A stretch of 64,000 nucleotides of DNA from Lysobacteraceae bacterium (lineage in GTDB: Bacteria > Pseudomonadota > Gammaproteobacteria > Xanthomonadales > Xanthomonadaceae), in NCBI GenBank assembly GCA_008015095.1, contig SSEV01000021.1, positions 28,412 through 92,411 of the forward strand. The letters run 5' to 3'. This document shows, piece after piece, positions 34,905-46,102 of the stretch. How positions within the stretch are numbered: position 1 is the stretch's first letter; every line of letters starts with the position of its first letter. Under the pieces are notes generated by a model. The model made no database searches. It was not told the DNA's origin and worked only from the letters and a program-made list of their open reading frames with translations. Made by a program: the position numbers and the translations under genes.

Positions 34905-35636
34905 TCACCAGCCGCCGACGTACTCGCGCTGGCGCTGCAGTTCTTCCATACGCGCCTCATAAGCGGCCTGTGCAGCGGCATACTCGGCCGGCTCGACCCA
35001 GTAACCACCGGTTTCCGGCGTACCGACATACTTCGGCTCGTTGGCGTCGATATCGGTGTACTCGTGATTGACGTATGCCGCGCAGTAATCCGGCATCTGG
35101 TTGCTGATGTAGCTCTCGCCCGAATCACCGCCCCACCACACGCGCAGCGTAGCGGTCAAGGTGGCTGCGTCGCAACGGCCTGCGCCGTGCGCGATGGCGT
35201 TGACCAGCGTCCCCATTTGCGGGGTCTCGTTCGAACTCGGGCACAGTTGCAGGAAGTTCAGACGGGCCTGGATGGTTTTCCACGGCTTGCTGAGGTTGAT
35301 GCTGAAGTAACGCGCCAGCGAGGCGGCGCACTCGCCCGGACGTGTGCCGCTGGACAAGCAGATGATCGCTTCGCATGCCAGACCGGTATCGCCGGTGAGC
35401 ATGTTCGAGGTCTGGCCCTTGGTGAGCTGATCGACCTGCGACTGCATGTCGCTCGAAACCGTGGACGACGACTGCAGCTGACTGGCGCGCTGATCCCGTT
35501 GGGTCTCATCGTAGTCGTTCAGCAGCGTGGAGGAATCGGGTCCAGTGCTCTGCGCATTCGCGGACGGCGCGGCAACCAGCAGCCCGACAGAGAGAGCGGA
35601 AGCAAGGATTGCCGAAGCGAGGTAGGTGTGCTTCAT
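34905..35636 (-). CDS. TrbM/KikA/MpfK-like secreted protein, orphan
   Basis: 243 residues. The signal peptide 'MKHTYLASAILASALSVGLLVAAPSANAQ' is clear. The core 'MLTGDTGLACEAIICLSSGTRPGECAASLARYFSINL...' and 'ARLNFLQLCP' match the TrbM/KikA/MpfK family, periplasmic proteins of conjugative and related type IV systems. Cysteines in these motifs may form disulfides. The C-terminal part is rich in Tyr, Glu and Ala, ending in an amphipathic helix. No other transfer gene is within the window, so it may serve a type IV system encoded elsewhere, perhaps the one implied by the XVIPCD lipase. Confidence 0.8.
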   Translation of the reverse strand: MKHTYLASAILASALSVGLLVAAPSANAQSTGPDSSTLLNDYDETQRDQRASQLQSSSTVSSDMQSQVDQLTKGQTSNMLTGDTGLACEAIICLSSGTRPGECAASLARYFSINLSKPWKTIQARLNFLQLCPSSNETPQMGTLVNAIAHGAGRCDAATLTATLRVWWGGDSGESYISNQMPDYCAAYVNHEYTDIDANEPKYVGTPETGGYWVEPAEYAAAQAAYEARMEELQRQREYVGGW

Positions 35637-36655
35637 CGAGACGTCTCCTTCGTGATTGTGTCAATACGCTAAAGGGCATGTACCGATGTCTTCGGCAAAC
35701 GGCTGTCCTTTGATCGCCGCCCGACACCGCCAAGTCCTATGTACCTTAAGCGCCCCTGCCTTCGATTACACGCAGACCCGACCACGACCCGCAGCAGAAG
35801 CCCTGGGACAGATTAGCTGACTTTTCCGCGCTTTTGTAAAGCCAACGGACAGTTCCCGCTAAAAAAGCCGGATTCCTCACAATGCGCCGACAAAGCATTG
35901 CTAACCCACTGATTCATATGCCCCGTCTCCTATGAAAATGGGGCTTTGCGCGACTATGAGACCGATCGCCCTGTGCGAGTGGACAAGCCGTATCCCGGAC
36001 GGAAGCTCTGAAACATCAGATCGTCGGCATGGCGGCGGCCCTCAATTGAGAGCATCGTCACAGAACTTGGCGTCTCCGATACATCGAGTCTGGGATCGGC
36101 AATGACGATCGAATGCGCCGATCGAAGCGCCACCGCCCCACACGGGCTTGGCACCAAGGATGCGTTGACGCAATGGAATCGCACGCCCCGCTAGGTGCAC
36201 CGCCGCGCAGACGGAGGATGCCGACTGTCGGTCAACAGGGCGCGCGCCATGACCCCATAGCGCTCGGGACAGCCGACGACAGTGCCTCCCTGTTCGCTCG
36301 ATGTTTTCAACGCCGCTTTTTTCAGCCGCCTGGCCGGCGTAGGGATGTGCGTCGCGTATCCATGCACCGACGTACAGACGTTGTCCGGGTCCGGCGCAGA
36401 GTCTTGTTGCACGACAACAAACACCGCTGCGACACCTGCATCCGAAACCATGCAATGCCTCGATCGAGGCACGGTTCGCGCCTGGATTGCAGGCGTTTGT
36501 CACAAATATCGAAAGATTTATATGCGCGAAGCGCCGGATCTGGGCAGGGTGTCGTCGGCCCGGACACCGGAACCACTGGGGCGGCATGTCGATGCTGGGG
36601 CATCGCGTAGTCAACCCATGTCATTGAAGACCCTCAATCCACATTAGGAGATCAC
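35637..36655. other. 1-kb stretch without a recognisable gene
   Basis: Several short ORFs exist on both strands, the longest being 190 codons on the minus strand, but none has a signal peptide, domain or ribosome site that I can support. It holds the promoters of the divergent TrbM-like and M14 genes. Base use at 35820-35960 is lower in GC than the neighbours. It may be decayed coding sequence. Confidence 0.4.
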
Positions 36656-38977
36656 ATGCGCAGGCATCATGCACACAGGCGTTTCGCGATTCCCCTGGCG
36701 GCCCTGGCCGCCATGCTGTTGTTGTTCGCAAACCCAGGATGGTCGGCGCCGCCCACCGCGCCGACGAACGATCAGGATGCAACCTCGTTCGTCACGATCC
36801 GCTACCGTGACCGGGCGCAGCTGCAATCGCTGGCGTCGCAGTTTCAGCATCTGATCGTCGATCGCACGGCGCGGACGGTCCGAACCGAGGCGACCAATGC
36901 GCAAATCGCTGAATTCCGTCGTCAGGGCATGGCGGTCACGATCGATCAGACCGCCAGCGATCACATCCGCAAGGTCCAGGCCGCACTCTCCGGCGATGTC
37001 GGAATCGAAAGTATTCCCGGCTACGCCTGCTATCGCACCGTGGAAGAAACCTACACCTCGATCGACCAGATGGTCGCCAGCAAACCCGCGCTGGCCAGTG
37101 TCTCGGTCATCGGTCCGAGCTGGCTGAAATCACGCAACACCGGCGGCTACGACATGAAGGTGCTGCGGCTGACCAATTCGGCCACCAACGCCAGTCGTCC
37201 GAACAAGCCGGTGATGGCGGTGCTCAGTTCGATCCATGCGCGCGAGTACACGCCTGCTGAGCTGGTGACCCGTTTCGCGGAATGGCTAGTCAACGGCCAT
37301 GGCACCGATCCGGAAGCGACCTGGCTGCTCGATAATTTCACCTTCTATCTGGTATTGCAGGCCAACCCCGACGGACGTAAAAAAGCCGAGGCCGGCCAAT
37401 CCTGGCGCAAAAACGTCAACAACACTAACGGCACGTGCTCGGCAAGCACTTACGGCATCGATCTCAACCGTAACTTCCCCTTCCACTGGGCGGGCACCAC
37501 CGGCGGCTCCAGCGGCAACGCCTGCGCCGAAACCTATCGCGGCCCGACGGCCGCATCCGAACCCGAAACCCAGAATCTCGTACGTCTGGTCGCAGGCACA
37601 CGCAACACCAGCGGCGTGTACACCGGCGGACTGTTCCCGGATCGTCGGGGCGACGCCGTCACCAGTGCAGCCCCTGACGACTACCAGGGCATCTTTTTCG
37701 ACATCCATAGCTATTCCCAACTCGTACTGTGGTCCTGGGGCGACACCACTAGCCCGGCCCCCAACAGCGCGGCTCTGCGCACGCTGGGACGTCGAATGGC
37801 CTATTTCAACAGCTATCGGCCGCAGCAATCCAATGAACTCTACGCCACCGACGGCACCACCGACGACACCATGTATGGCCTGCTCGGCGTGCCGAGCTAC
37901 ACCATCGAGCTAGGCGTTGCGTTCTTCGAGAGCTGCACGACGTTCCAGAACACCACCTTGCCGAGAAATCTCTCTGCGCTGAAATGCGCCGCACGCAACC
38001 TGTATGCGCCGTATCGCCTTCCATCCGGACCCGATACCGTCAGCGTCAGCGCCTCATCGACCACCGTACCCGCCGGCACGCAAGTGACCATCACCGCCAT
38101 TGTCGACGATGGCACGTTCAACCAGACCAATGGCGTTGAAGCGACGCAGAACATCGCCTCGGCCATGATCTATCTGGACAAAGCGCCATGGGAAACCGGT
38201 GCGGTCGGCGCCGCGATGACCGCGAGCGACGGCAGCTTCAACAGCACGCGCGAAACCGTCACCACGGTTCTGAACACCACCGGCTTGAGCGCCGGTCGCC
38301 ATCTGGTCTATGTACAAGGCACCGACGCTTCCGGCAAACCCGGCACGCCCAACGCAGTGATCGTCAATGTCACCACGGGAGGCAATGTTCCGCCGACCGC
38401 GAATTTCAGCTTCACCACCAGCGGGCTGACCGCCAACTTCACCGACACCTCCACCGACAGCGACGGCACCATCGCATCGCGCAGTTGGAACTTCGGCGAC
38501 GGCACCACCTCGACCACGGCCAACCCGAGCAAGACCTACGCCGCGGCCGGCACCTACACCGTCACGCTCACGGTCACCGACAACGCCGGCGCGACCAACA
38601 GCAAGTCCTCGTCGGTAACGGTCTCCGCCGCAGGCACGCAGACCTACACCAACACCACGGACTACACGATCAGCGACTTCGCCACGGCGAACAGCCCGAT
38701 CACGGTGTCCGGCCGTACCGGCAACGGTCAGGCCAGCACGCCGGTGGCGGTGAACATCGTGCACACCTACATTGGCGATCTGGTGGTGAGCCTGATCGCG
38801 CCGGACGGCAGCGCCTACGTGCTGCACAACCGCACCGGCGCGGGCACCGACAATATCAATCGAACCTATACCGTGAATCTGTCGAGCGAAGTATTGAACG
38901 GCACGTGGAATCTGCGCGTCGCCGATCAGGCCAGCGGAGATGTCGGCCGAATCGACAGTTGGAGCATCACGTTCTGA
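36656..38977 (+). CDS. Secreted M14 zinc carboxypeptidase with PKD and P domains
   Basis: 773 residues from the ATG at 36656 with GGAG seven bases upstream. A signal peptide ends about residue 30 ('NPGWSA'). The M14 domain (about 125-460) has zinc ligands in 'SSIHAREYTP' (His194, Glu197) and 'FFDIHSYSQLVLW', and catalytic Glu in 'PSYTIELG'. Residues about 580-660 are a PKD domain ('SWNFGDGTTSTTANPSKTYAAAGTYTVTLTV'). The last 110 are a P/proprotein-convertase domain ('VVSLIAPDGSAYVLHNRTG...WNLRVADQASGDVGRIDSWSI'). It cuts C-terminal residues from external proteins; the added domains probably aid folding or substrate binding. Confidence 0.95.
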   Translation: MRRHHAHRRFAIPLAALAAMLLLFANPGWSAPPTAPTNDQDATSFVTIRYRDRAQLQSLASQFQHLIVDRTARTVRTEATNAQIAEFRRQGMAVTIDQTASDHIRKVQAALSGDVGIESIPGYACYRTVEETYTSIDQMVASKPALASVSVIGPSWLKSRNTGGYDMKVLRLTNSATNASRPNKPVMAVLSSIHAREYTPAELVTRFAEWLVNGHGTDPEATWLLDNFTFYLVLQANPDGRKKAEAGQSWRKNVNNTNGTCSASTYGIDLNRNFPFHWAGTTGGSSGNACAETYRGPTAASEPETQNLVRLVAGTRNTSGVYTGGLFPDRRGDAVTSAAPDDYQGIFFDIHSYSQLVLWSWGDTTSPAPNSAALRTLGRRMAYFNSYRPQQSNELYATDGTTDDTMYGLLGVPSYTIELGVAFFESCTTFQNTTLPRNLSALKCAARNLYAPYRLPSGPDTVSVSASSTTVPAGTQVTITAIVDDGTFNQTNGVEATQNIASAMIYLDKAPWETGAVGAAMTASDGSFNSTRETVTTVLNTTGLSAGRHLVYVQGTDASGKPGTPNAVIVNVTTGGNVPPTANFSFTTSGLTANFTDTSTDSDGTIASRSWNFGDGTTSTTANPSKTYAAAGTYTVTLTVTDNAGATNSKSSSVTVSAAGTQTYTNTTDYTISDFATANSPITVSGRTGNGQASTPVAVNIVHTYIGDLVVSLIAPDGSAYVLHNRTGAGTDNINRTYTVNLSSEVLNGTWNLRVADQASGDVGRIDSWSITF

Positions 38978-39581
38978 TTGCCTTTAGCCTGCCACATCAG
39001 ATTTCGACGGACATAATGCGGTGTGATCAAGCCTGGCAGCCCCTATGACCACAGGGGCTGCCCATTTGCATGCTCGTGTCTGAAACCACGTAGGGTTTCT
39101 GGGAGCCGGGGTTCGCAGAATCGCGGGAAGTATGGCTGTGCGCGGGCGCAGATCGTGTGCTGGATGTTGCAGTGCGTAATTTTGGTCAGATCCATCCAAG
39201 CATCCAATAGATTTTTTCTGATGAGAGGATGTTTCTGACAAGTGGTCGTTGGTGTGTAAAAAAAGCATGAAAATGCCAAATTGATAGCGTTGTCAATTTG
39301 AGCATATTTGCATTCCTGATGAGTTGCATTGCGCAGACTTGAAAGGATTGCGACTGATTTGCAAGACAAGCGGTGCAAGGTGGCGATGAGACATCGTGCA
39401 AATGTTGCATCGCCGCTTGTAGGTATTGGTCGTAGTAGCTAGGTTGCCCGCCGCCGATACGGTGCGGTTGAGGGGGCAGTCGGCATGTAAAGCAAAACGG
39501 TGATATGTAGCCCGTGCTTGCTATCGGCAGTCGTGCTACATCGTGTCGCCATCACAATCCAAACTCGAAGGGATTTGTCAA
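38978..39581. other. AT-richer gap before the subtilase gene
   Basis: About 600 bases without a supported gene. The part from 39180 to 39340 is clearly lower in GC than flanking genes. A 111-codon minus-strand ORF across it shows no known features. It should contain the subtilase promoter. Confidence 0.4.
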
Positions 39582-40826
39582 ATGAAAAATGCAAAGCACG
39601 TCCTGGCTGTCGCCATCGCGTTCTGCTGTTTCAGCGCATCCGCCGCTGATTTTCGCACGAATGCGAATCCAGTCGTTGGTCAATACATCGTTGTTTTGAA
39701 GAAGAGTGCGGCAGCAACGGTCAATGAGATCAGCCCGCTGGCCCGTACCGCGTCGGTTGCCAATGATATGGTGATCACCCACCGCGCCCGCTTGGTGCGG
39801 ACTTATCAGAACGTGTTGCGCGGCTTTGTCGTGAAGGCGGACGACGAGGCGTTGGCAAGGCTGTTGGCCGATCCGAGAGTCGACTACGTCGAGGAAGATG
39901 GTGTGGTTTCGATGAATCCCGCCTATCAGCAACCACCGAGTTGGGGTGTCGATCGCGTCGATCAGCGCAATTTACCGCTGGACGGCTGGTATGTCTTCTT
40001 CCCGATCGGAATCGGCGTCCATGCGTATGTCATCGACACAGGTGTGCGTCCGACGCATAATCAATTCAACTGGTGGACTGGCGCGCCGCCGTCGCGGGTA
40101 AGCAATGGATTCAGCGCGTTCACGGATACGATTGGCACCAATGATTGCCATGGCCATGGTACGCATGTGGCGGGAACGATGGCTGGAGGCAGTGCGGGTA
40201 TCGCCAAGGGTGCGACCATCCATCCGGTACGCGTGCTGGATTGCGGGGGCTCCGGAACTTGGGCCGGAGTCATCGCTGGCATGGACTGGGTTCGTACCAA
40301 TCACGTCAAGCCGGCCGTGGCCAATATGAGCCTGGGTGGTGGCGCCAACGCTTCAGTCGATGCAGCGGTAGCGAATCTGACCGCTGCCGGCGTCACTGTG
40401 GTGGTTGCTGCGGGCAATGGTTACGGCGCCAACGCATGCAATTACTCGCCGGCGCGCGCGCCTTCGGCAATCACGGTCGGTTCCACCGATATTAACGATG
40501 TGCGTTCCGATTACTCCAATATCGGCACCTGCATCGACATATTCGCCCCGGGCCGGAACATTATTTCCGCCAGCAACCTCGACAATACTTCTCTGCGTAC
40601 GCTGAGTGGCACGTCGATGGCTTCGCCGCATGTCGCCGGTTTCGCTGCGTTGATTCTCGGGCAGAAACCTACTGCGACGCCCGCCGAAGTGACGGCTCGC
40701 GTTCTTACGAACGCGACCCCGAACATCGTGACGAATCCGGGAGCCGGCTCGCCGAACCGGATGTTGTATGTGCTGCCCACGAATGGAGAATATGGAACTT
40801 ATTCCTCACCGGGCATCGTGAAATAA
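39582..40826 (+). CDS. Secreted S8 subtilisin-like serine protease
   Basis: 414 residues from the ATG at 39582, after AAGGGA; the earlier in-frame start lacks a signal. A signal peptide ends at 'SASAAD' and an inhibitor_I9 propeptide runs to about 112 ('GQYIVVLKK...VDYVEEDGVVSM'). The catalytic residues are Asp152 in 'YVIDTGVR', His192 in 'DCHGHGTHVAGT' and Ser345 in 'LSGTSMASPHVAG'. It falls in the proteinase K group. The mature enzyme is about 300 residues, with no C-terminal P domain. It degrades external proteins after type II secretion. Confidence 0.96.
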   Translation: MKNAKHVLAVAIAFCCFSASAADFRTNANPVVGQYIVVLKKSAAATVNEISPLARTASVANDMVITHRARLVRTYQNVLRGFVVKADDEALARLLADPRVDYVEEDGVVSMNPAYQQPPSWGVDRVDQRNLPLDGWYVFFPIGIGVHAYVIDTGVRPTHNQFNWWTGAPPSRVSNGFSAFTDTIGTNDCHGHGTHVAGTMAGGSAGIAKGATIHPVRVLDCGGSGTWAGVIAGMDWVRTNHVKPAVANMSLGGGANASVDAAVANLTAAGVTVVVAAGNGYGANACNYSPARAPSAITVGSTDINDVRSDYSNIGTCIDIFAPGRNIISASNLDNTSLRTLSGTSMASPHVAGFAALILGQKPTATPAEVTARVLTNATPNIVTNPGAGSPNRMLYVLPTNGEYGTYSSPGIVK

Positions 40827-40873
40827 TCCGGTCCTGGAATCGCGTTGCCTTATCGATCGACGCACCGATAGAG

Positions 40874-40906
40874 AGCCCCGGATTCTCCGGGGTTCTTTTT
40901 TGTTTT
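40874..40906 (+). terminator. Rho-independent terminator of the subtilase gene
   Basis: Arms ccccgga/tccgggg with a 3-base loop, followed by 'ttcttttttgttttc'. Confidence 0.9.
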
Positions 40907-40980
40907 CTTCCAGTGGATCATTGCGACGCCAGAAGACTCAAGCCTTTGGCGTTGTCCATGGGATCGTCGGTCCTTCATAA

Positions 40981-41405
40981 CACCCGGTCGATTCGGGTGT
41001 GCGCTGGTTCGAACTTCGCCGCGTCGGCAGCGGCAACTGGGCCCTGCATCAGGAGGGCACCTTCAGCCCGGGCGATACCAGCACCCATCATCTGCTGGGC
41101 GTCGCGGCGATGGACAAGTTCGGCAACATCGGCATGGCTACAACGTCACCAAGACCACCACGCCGACCGTGTTCGCCTCGTTGCGCTACACCGGCCGCAC
41201 CGCGGCCGACCCGCTCGGTGTGATGTCGCTGCCCGAAACCACGGTCGCGGCGGGCGCCGCGGTGGAGACGTCCGGTCGCTGGGGCGATTACTACCAGATG
41301 ACGGTCGACCCGGTCGATGACTGCACTTTCTGGTTCGTGGGCATGTATCGTCCGGCGGGCAGTTGGCAGACCCGCATCCAGGATTTCAAATTCCCGGGGT
41401 GCTGA
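40981..41405 (+). pseudogene. C-terminal remnant of a large secreted protein
   Basis: Just after a stop, the frame reads 'HPVDSGVRWFELRRVGSGNWALHQEGTFSPGDTSTHHLLGV' and 'AAMDKFGNIGM'. A one-base loss then moves it to another frame: 'YNVTKTTTPTVFASLRYTGRTAADPLGVMSLPETT', ending 'RWGDYYQMTVDPVDDCTFWFVGMY' and 'RIQDFKFPGC'. This is the typical end of very long secreted proteins in this group of bacteria, several hundred residues shorter here. Its strong terminator is still in place. The remainder was probably removed by deletion up to the subtilase terminator region. Confidence 0.8.
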
Positions 41406-41437
41406 GAATCCTCGGTCTGTGATGGGTTGTGATTTCG

Positions 41438-41472
41438 CGAGGCCCCGGAGACATCCGGGGCCTCGTTTTTTT
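41438..41472 (+). terminator. Strong Rho-independent terminator after the remnant
   Basis: Arms cgaggccccgg/ccggggcctcg with a 6-base loop, then seven T. Confidence 0.95.
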
Positions 41473-43497
<2,025 letters not shown>

Positions 43498-43584
43498 CCC
43501 GTCAGGAAAACCGGGGCAACGCGCGACATGGCGCATGCAAACGCTGCGTGGTTCAGCGTTTCCCCGGCCGCCTTGAGCGATATC

Positions 43585-43614
43585 GAAACCCCGGCTTCGG
43601 CCGGGGTTTCTTTT
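43585..43614 (+). terminator. Rho-independent terminator of the M4 protease gene
   Basis: Perfect arms gaaaccccggc/gccggggtttc around TTCG, then TTTT. Confidence 0.92.
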
Positions 43615-43757
43615 GCCCGCGCGACGCCATGTCGCGCGCCTGCCGCAGACCCTGGGTGAACGGCGCTGTTGCGGTGGCGGAGGGGTATGATGTGCCGCGA
43701 TGGGCGAGGCGAGCGAGATGCGCGGCCCCAACGCCCATAAACAACGGAGAAGCGATC

Positions 43758-45104
43758 ATGCCGGTGAACAATCAGCGTTTCTCCCTGGCGATCTGCGCCG
43801 TTCTGCTCGTGGTGTCGTCCGCGGCGCAGTCCGGACGGCGGCAGGACGTCGATTCTCCGGCCGCAGCGCATGCACGGCGGCATGCGGACAACGAATTGGC
43901 CTCGTTGCGTCTCGAACGCGATCCGCAAGCTCCGGTGCATCTGGTGATGTCGCGCAGAACCTACGAGGGCATGCCCGATCTGGTCAGGGGCGGGGTGGCC
44001 AAAGCCGACAGCCTCGGCACGCCGTTGGTGATCGTTGAAATTCCGTCGCGCAAACTCAGCAGCGTCTCAGAACGCATTCATCAGCGCGAACGGCGCTGCG
44101 GCGGTTATTTCGCTTTCGCCTCCCGCGCCGAAGCCGAAGCCTTCCTGCAGGCGGATCGTTCGCTGCTCGGCAAGAGATCGCCTGCGGTGCCGGTCGAATA
44201 CCGGATCGACAACGCCACGACGGTGACGTCGTGGCTCGATCAGGTCCAGCACACCAACATCCACGACACGATCAGTCTGTTGTCGACCTTCCAGAATCGC
44301 TACTACGCCAGCACCTACGGCCGGCAGGCGGCGGAGTGGATCCAGTCGACCTGGATGGGTCTCGCCGCGGGCCGCGCCGATGTGAGTTCGGAGCTTTTCG
44401 CTTGCGCGACCTGTTCGACCCAGCCTTCGGTGATCCTCACCATCCGCGGTCGCGAGATCCCCAACGAGATCGTGGTGCTGGGCGGGCATCTGGATTCGAT
44501 CAACATCAACGGCGGCGGCGCCAGCCAGCGCGCGCCGGGTGCGGACGACGACGCTTCCGGCATCGCCACGCTCACCGAAATCCTGCGCGTGGCCATGGCC
44601 AACGGCTGGAAGCCGAAGCGCACGGTGAAATTCATGGCCTACGCCGCGGAAGAGGTGGGGCTGCGCGGCTCGAATGCGATCGCGCAAGCCCATCGTGCGG
44701 CGAACGCGAGGGTTGTGGCCGTGCTGCAGTTGGACATGACCAACTACAAGGGCGCGACCAATGTCGACATGCGACTGGTCACCGATTACTCCAACACCCA
44801 ATTGCAGTTGTTCCTGAACACGCTGTTCGACACGTATCTGATGCCGCGTGGCCTCACGCGTGGTTTCGATACCTGCGGTTACGCGTGTTCCGATCACGCC
44901 TCATGGACCGCGGCCGGGTATCCGGCGGGCTTTTTCTTCGAGGCAGGCGCCGCTTCGGGAGCGTATTTCCCGTATATCCACACCACCAACGACACACTCG
45001 CCAATATGGGCAATTCGGCGCAGAACAGCGCTAAGTTCGCGATGATGGGGCTGGCTTTTCTTGGCGAGACCGCCAAGACCTCCGAGACCAGCATCCTGCC
45101 GTAG
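43758..45104 (+). CDS. Secreted M28 zinc aminopeptidase
   Basis: 448 residues from the ATG at 43758, after GGAG; the long upstream extension in the ORF track runs through the M4 terminator and is not real. A short signal 'FSLAICAVLLVVSSAAQS' precedes a propeptide. Zinc ligands are visible in 'VVLGGHLDS', 'GADDDASG', 'YAAEEVG', 'LQLDMTN' and 'PYIHTTNDT'. Similar to leucine aminopeptidases of Vibrio and Lysobacter. It would free N-terminal residues from peptides made by the M4 and S8 enzymes. The 'TCGYACSDH' pair is the conserved disulfide. Confidence 0.95.
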   Translation: MPVNNQRFSLAICAVLLVVSSAAQSGRRQDVDSPAAAHARRHADNELASLRLERDPQAPVHLVMSRRTYEGMPDLVRGGVAKADSLGTPLVIVEIPSRKLSSVSERIHQRERRCGGYFAFASRAEAEAFLQADRSLLGKRSPAVPVEYRIDNATTVTSWLDQVQHTNIHDTISLLSTFQNRYYASTYGRQAAEWIQSTWMGLAAGRADVSSELFACATCSTQPSVILTIRGREIPNEIVVLGGHLDSININGGGASQRAPGADDDASGIATLTEILRVAMANGWKPKRTVKFMAYAAEEVGLRGSNAIAQAHRAANARVVAVLQLDMTNYKGATNVDMRLVTDYSNTQLQLFLNTLFDTYLMPRGLTRGFDTCGYACSDHASWTAAGYPAGFFFEAGAASGAYFPYIHTTNDTLANMGNSAQNSAKFAMMGLAFLGETAKTSETSILP

Positions 45105-45112
45105 CGCTGTCC

Positions 45113-45604
45113 TCAACCCGCCGCTTCGAAACGATTCGCGGAGACGTTCTTGCGCACTTTCATCGGATCCCAGATCCGGCCATTCATCGCGATATAGACC
45201 CCGGGCGGCAGCGATTGCACCGCGCCGACCGCGGTGCCGATATTGAATTCGGCGTCGGACCCGCGGAAACGCGCCGGGTTGAGCGCGCCGGTCAACACGA
45301 TCGTTTTGTCCGCGATCGTGCTCAACACTTTCGCGGTGTCGACCATGGTGTCGGTGCCGTGGGTGAGCAGTACATGACGCACCGGTTGCGCGGTGATCGT
45401 CGCGCGGATCAGTTCGCGGTCTTCGTCGGTGATATGCAGCGAGTCCTTGCGGATGATCGGGATCACGCTGAAGCGGAAGCCCACGCCGAGCTCTTCCAGA
45501 ATGCGGCCGATCTGCGGTTCGCCGACCTGAAAGTCCGATTTGTCATCGAAATAGACCTTGTCGATGGTGCCGCCGGTGGTGACGATCAGCAATTGTTCGA
45601 TCAT
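45113..45604 (-). CDS. Asparaginase N-terminal domain protein, stand-alone
   Basis: 163 residues corresponding only to the N-terminal catalytic domain of type I/II L-asparaginases. Both threonine motifs are present: 'IVTTGGTIDKVYF' and 'LTHGTDTMVDTAKVL'. The usual C-terminal domain is missing, yet the frame ends cleanly and the protein is compact, so this is probably a normal short family member rather than a fragment. Whether it deamidates asparagine is unknown. It is single on this strand and convergent with the M28 gene, 8 bases apart. Confidence 0.85.
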   Translation of the reverse strand: MIEQLLIVTTGGTIDKVYFDDKSDFQVGEPQIGRILEELGVGFRFSVIPIIRKDSLHITDEDRELIRATITAQPVRHVLLTHGTDTMVDTAKVLSTIADKTIVLTGALNPARFRGSDAEFNIGTAVGAVQSLPPGVYIAMNGRIWDPMKVRKNVSANRFEAAG

Positions 45605-45757
45605 GGCGAGTCCTGCGATGTGCGGCGTAGGCGGGATGCGGCCCCGCGCGGAATCTGCGAATTATCGCCGCGAAGCGCGGCCGATGCACGGCCGGTCGGA
45701 ACAGCGTCGTTCGGGGCAGGCTATTCGGGGCGGCGCCGTCCGGAGCGGCGCCTGCGG

Positions 45758-46102
45758 TCACTTCGACGGCTTGGCGAAGCGTGCGCGCAGGCCGGGCGCG
45801 CTGGAGGCGTAGATCACGACCAGCGACAGCAGCAGTGCGGCCAGCGCGTAGTGGCGTTCGCCATGTCGCGACCAGATCACCATCACCGCATGCGCGAACC
45901 AGAACAGCGCCAATACGCCCGACCAGAAGCCGGCACGGCCTCGGCCGAAATGACATCGCCAGGCCAACAACGATGGCGGCAGCGCGAACACGAGCCACGC
46001 CGCGATGCGGTCGCTGCCGTCATGGAACCAGACCAGATACAGCAAGGCCAGACCGATCAGCGCGGCCGTCAGCAGACGCTGACCATGCATGTTGGTGCTC
46101 AT
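45758..46102 (-). CDS. DUF2069 inner-membrane protein
   Basis: 114 residues with four hydrophobic helices ('LLTAALIGLALLYLVWF', 'RIAAWLVFALPPSLLAW', 'FWSGVLALFWFAHAVMVIW', 'YALAALLLSLVVIYASSA'). The layout and length match DUF2069, small membrane proteins found next to wrbA in many gammaproteobacteria. It overlaps wrbA by ATGA. The role is unknown, but the fixed partnership suggests a link to quinone redox balance. Confidence 0.88.
   Translation of the reverse strand: MSTNMHGQRLLTAALIGLALLYLVWFHDGSDRIAAWLVFALPPSLLAWRCHFGRGRAGFWSGVLALFWFAHAVMVIWSRHGERHYALAALLLSLVVIYASSAPGLRARFAKPSK

Noticed and set aside
36042-36614. 190-codon minus-strand ORF in the gene-less region
   Set aside because: No ribosome site, domain or signal peptide; composition looks random.
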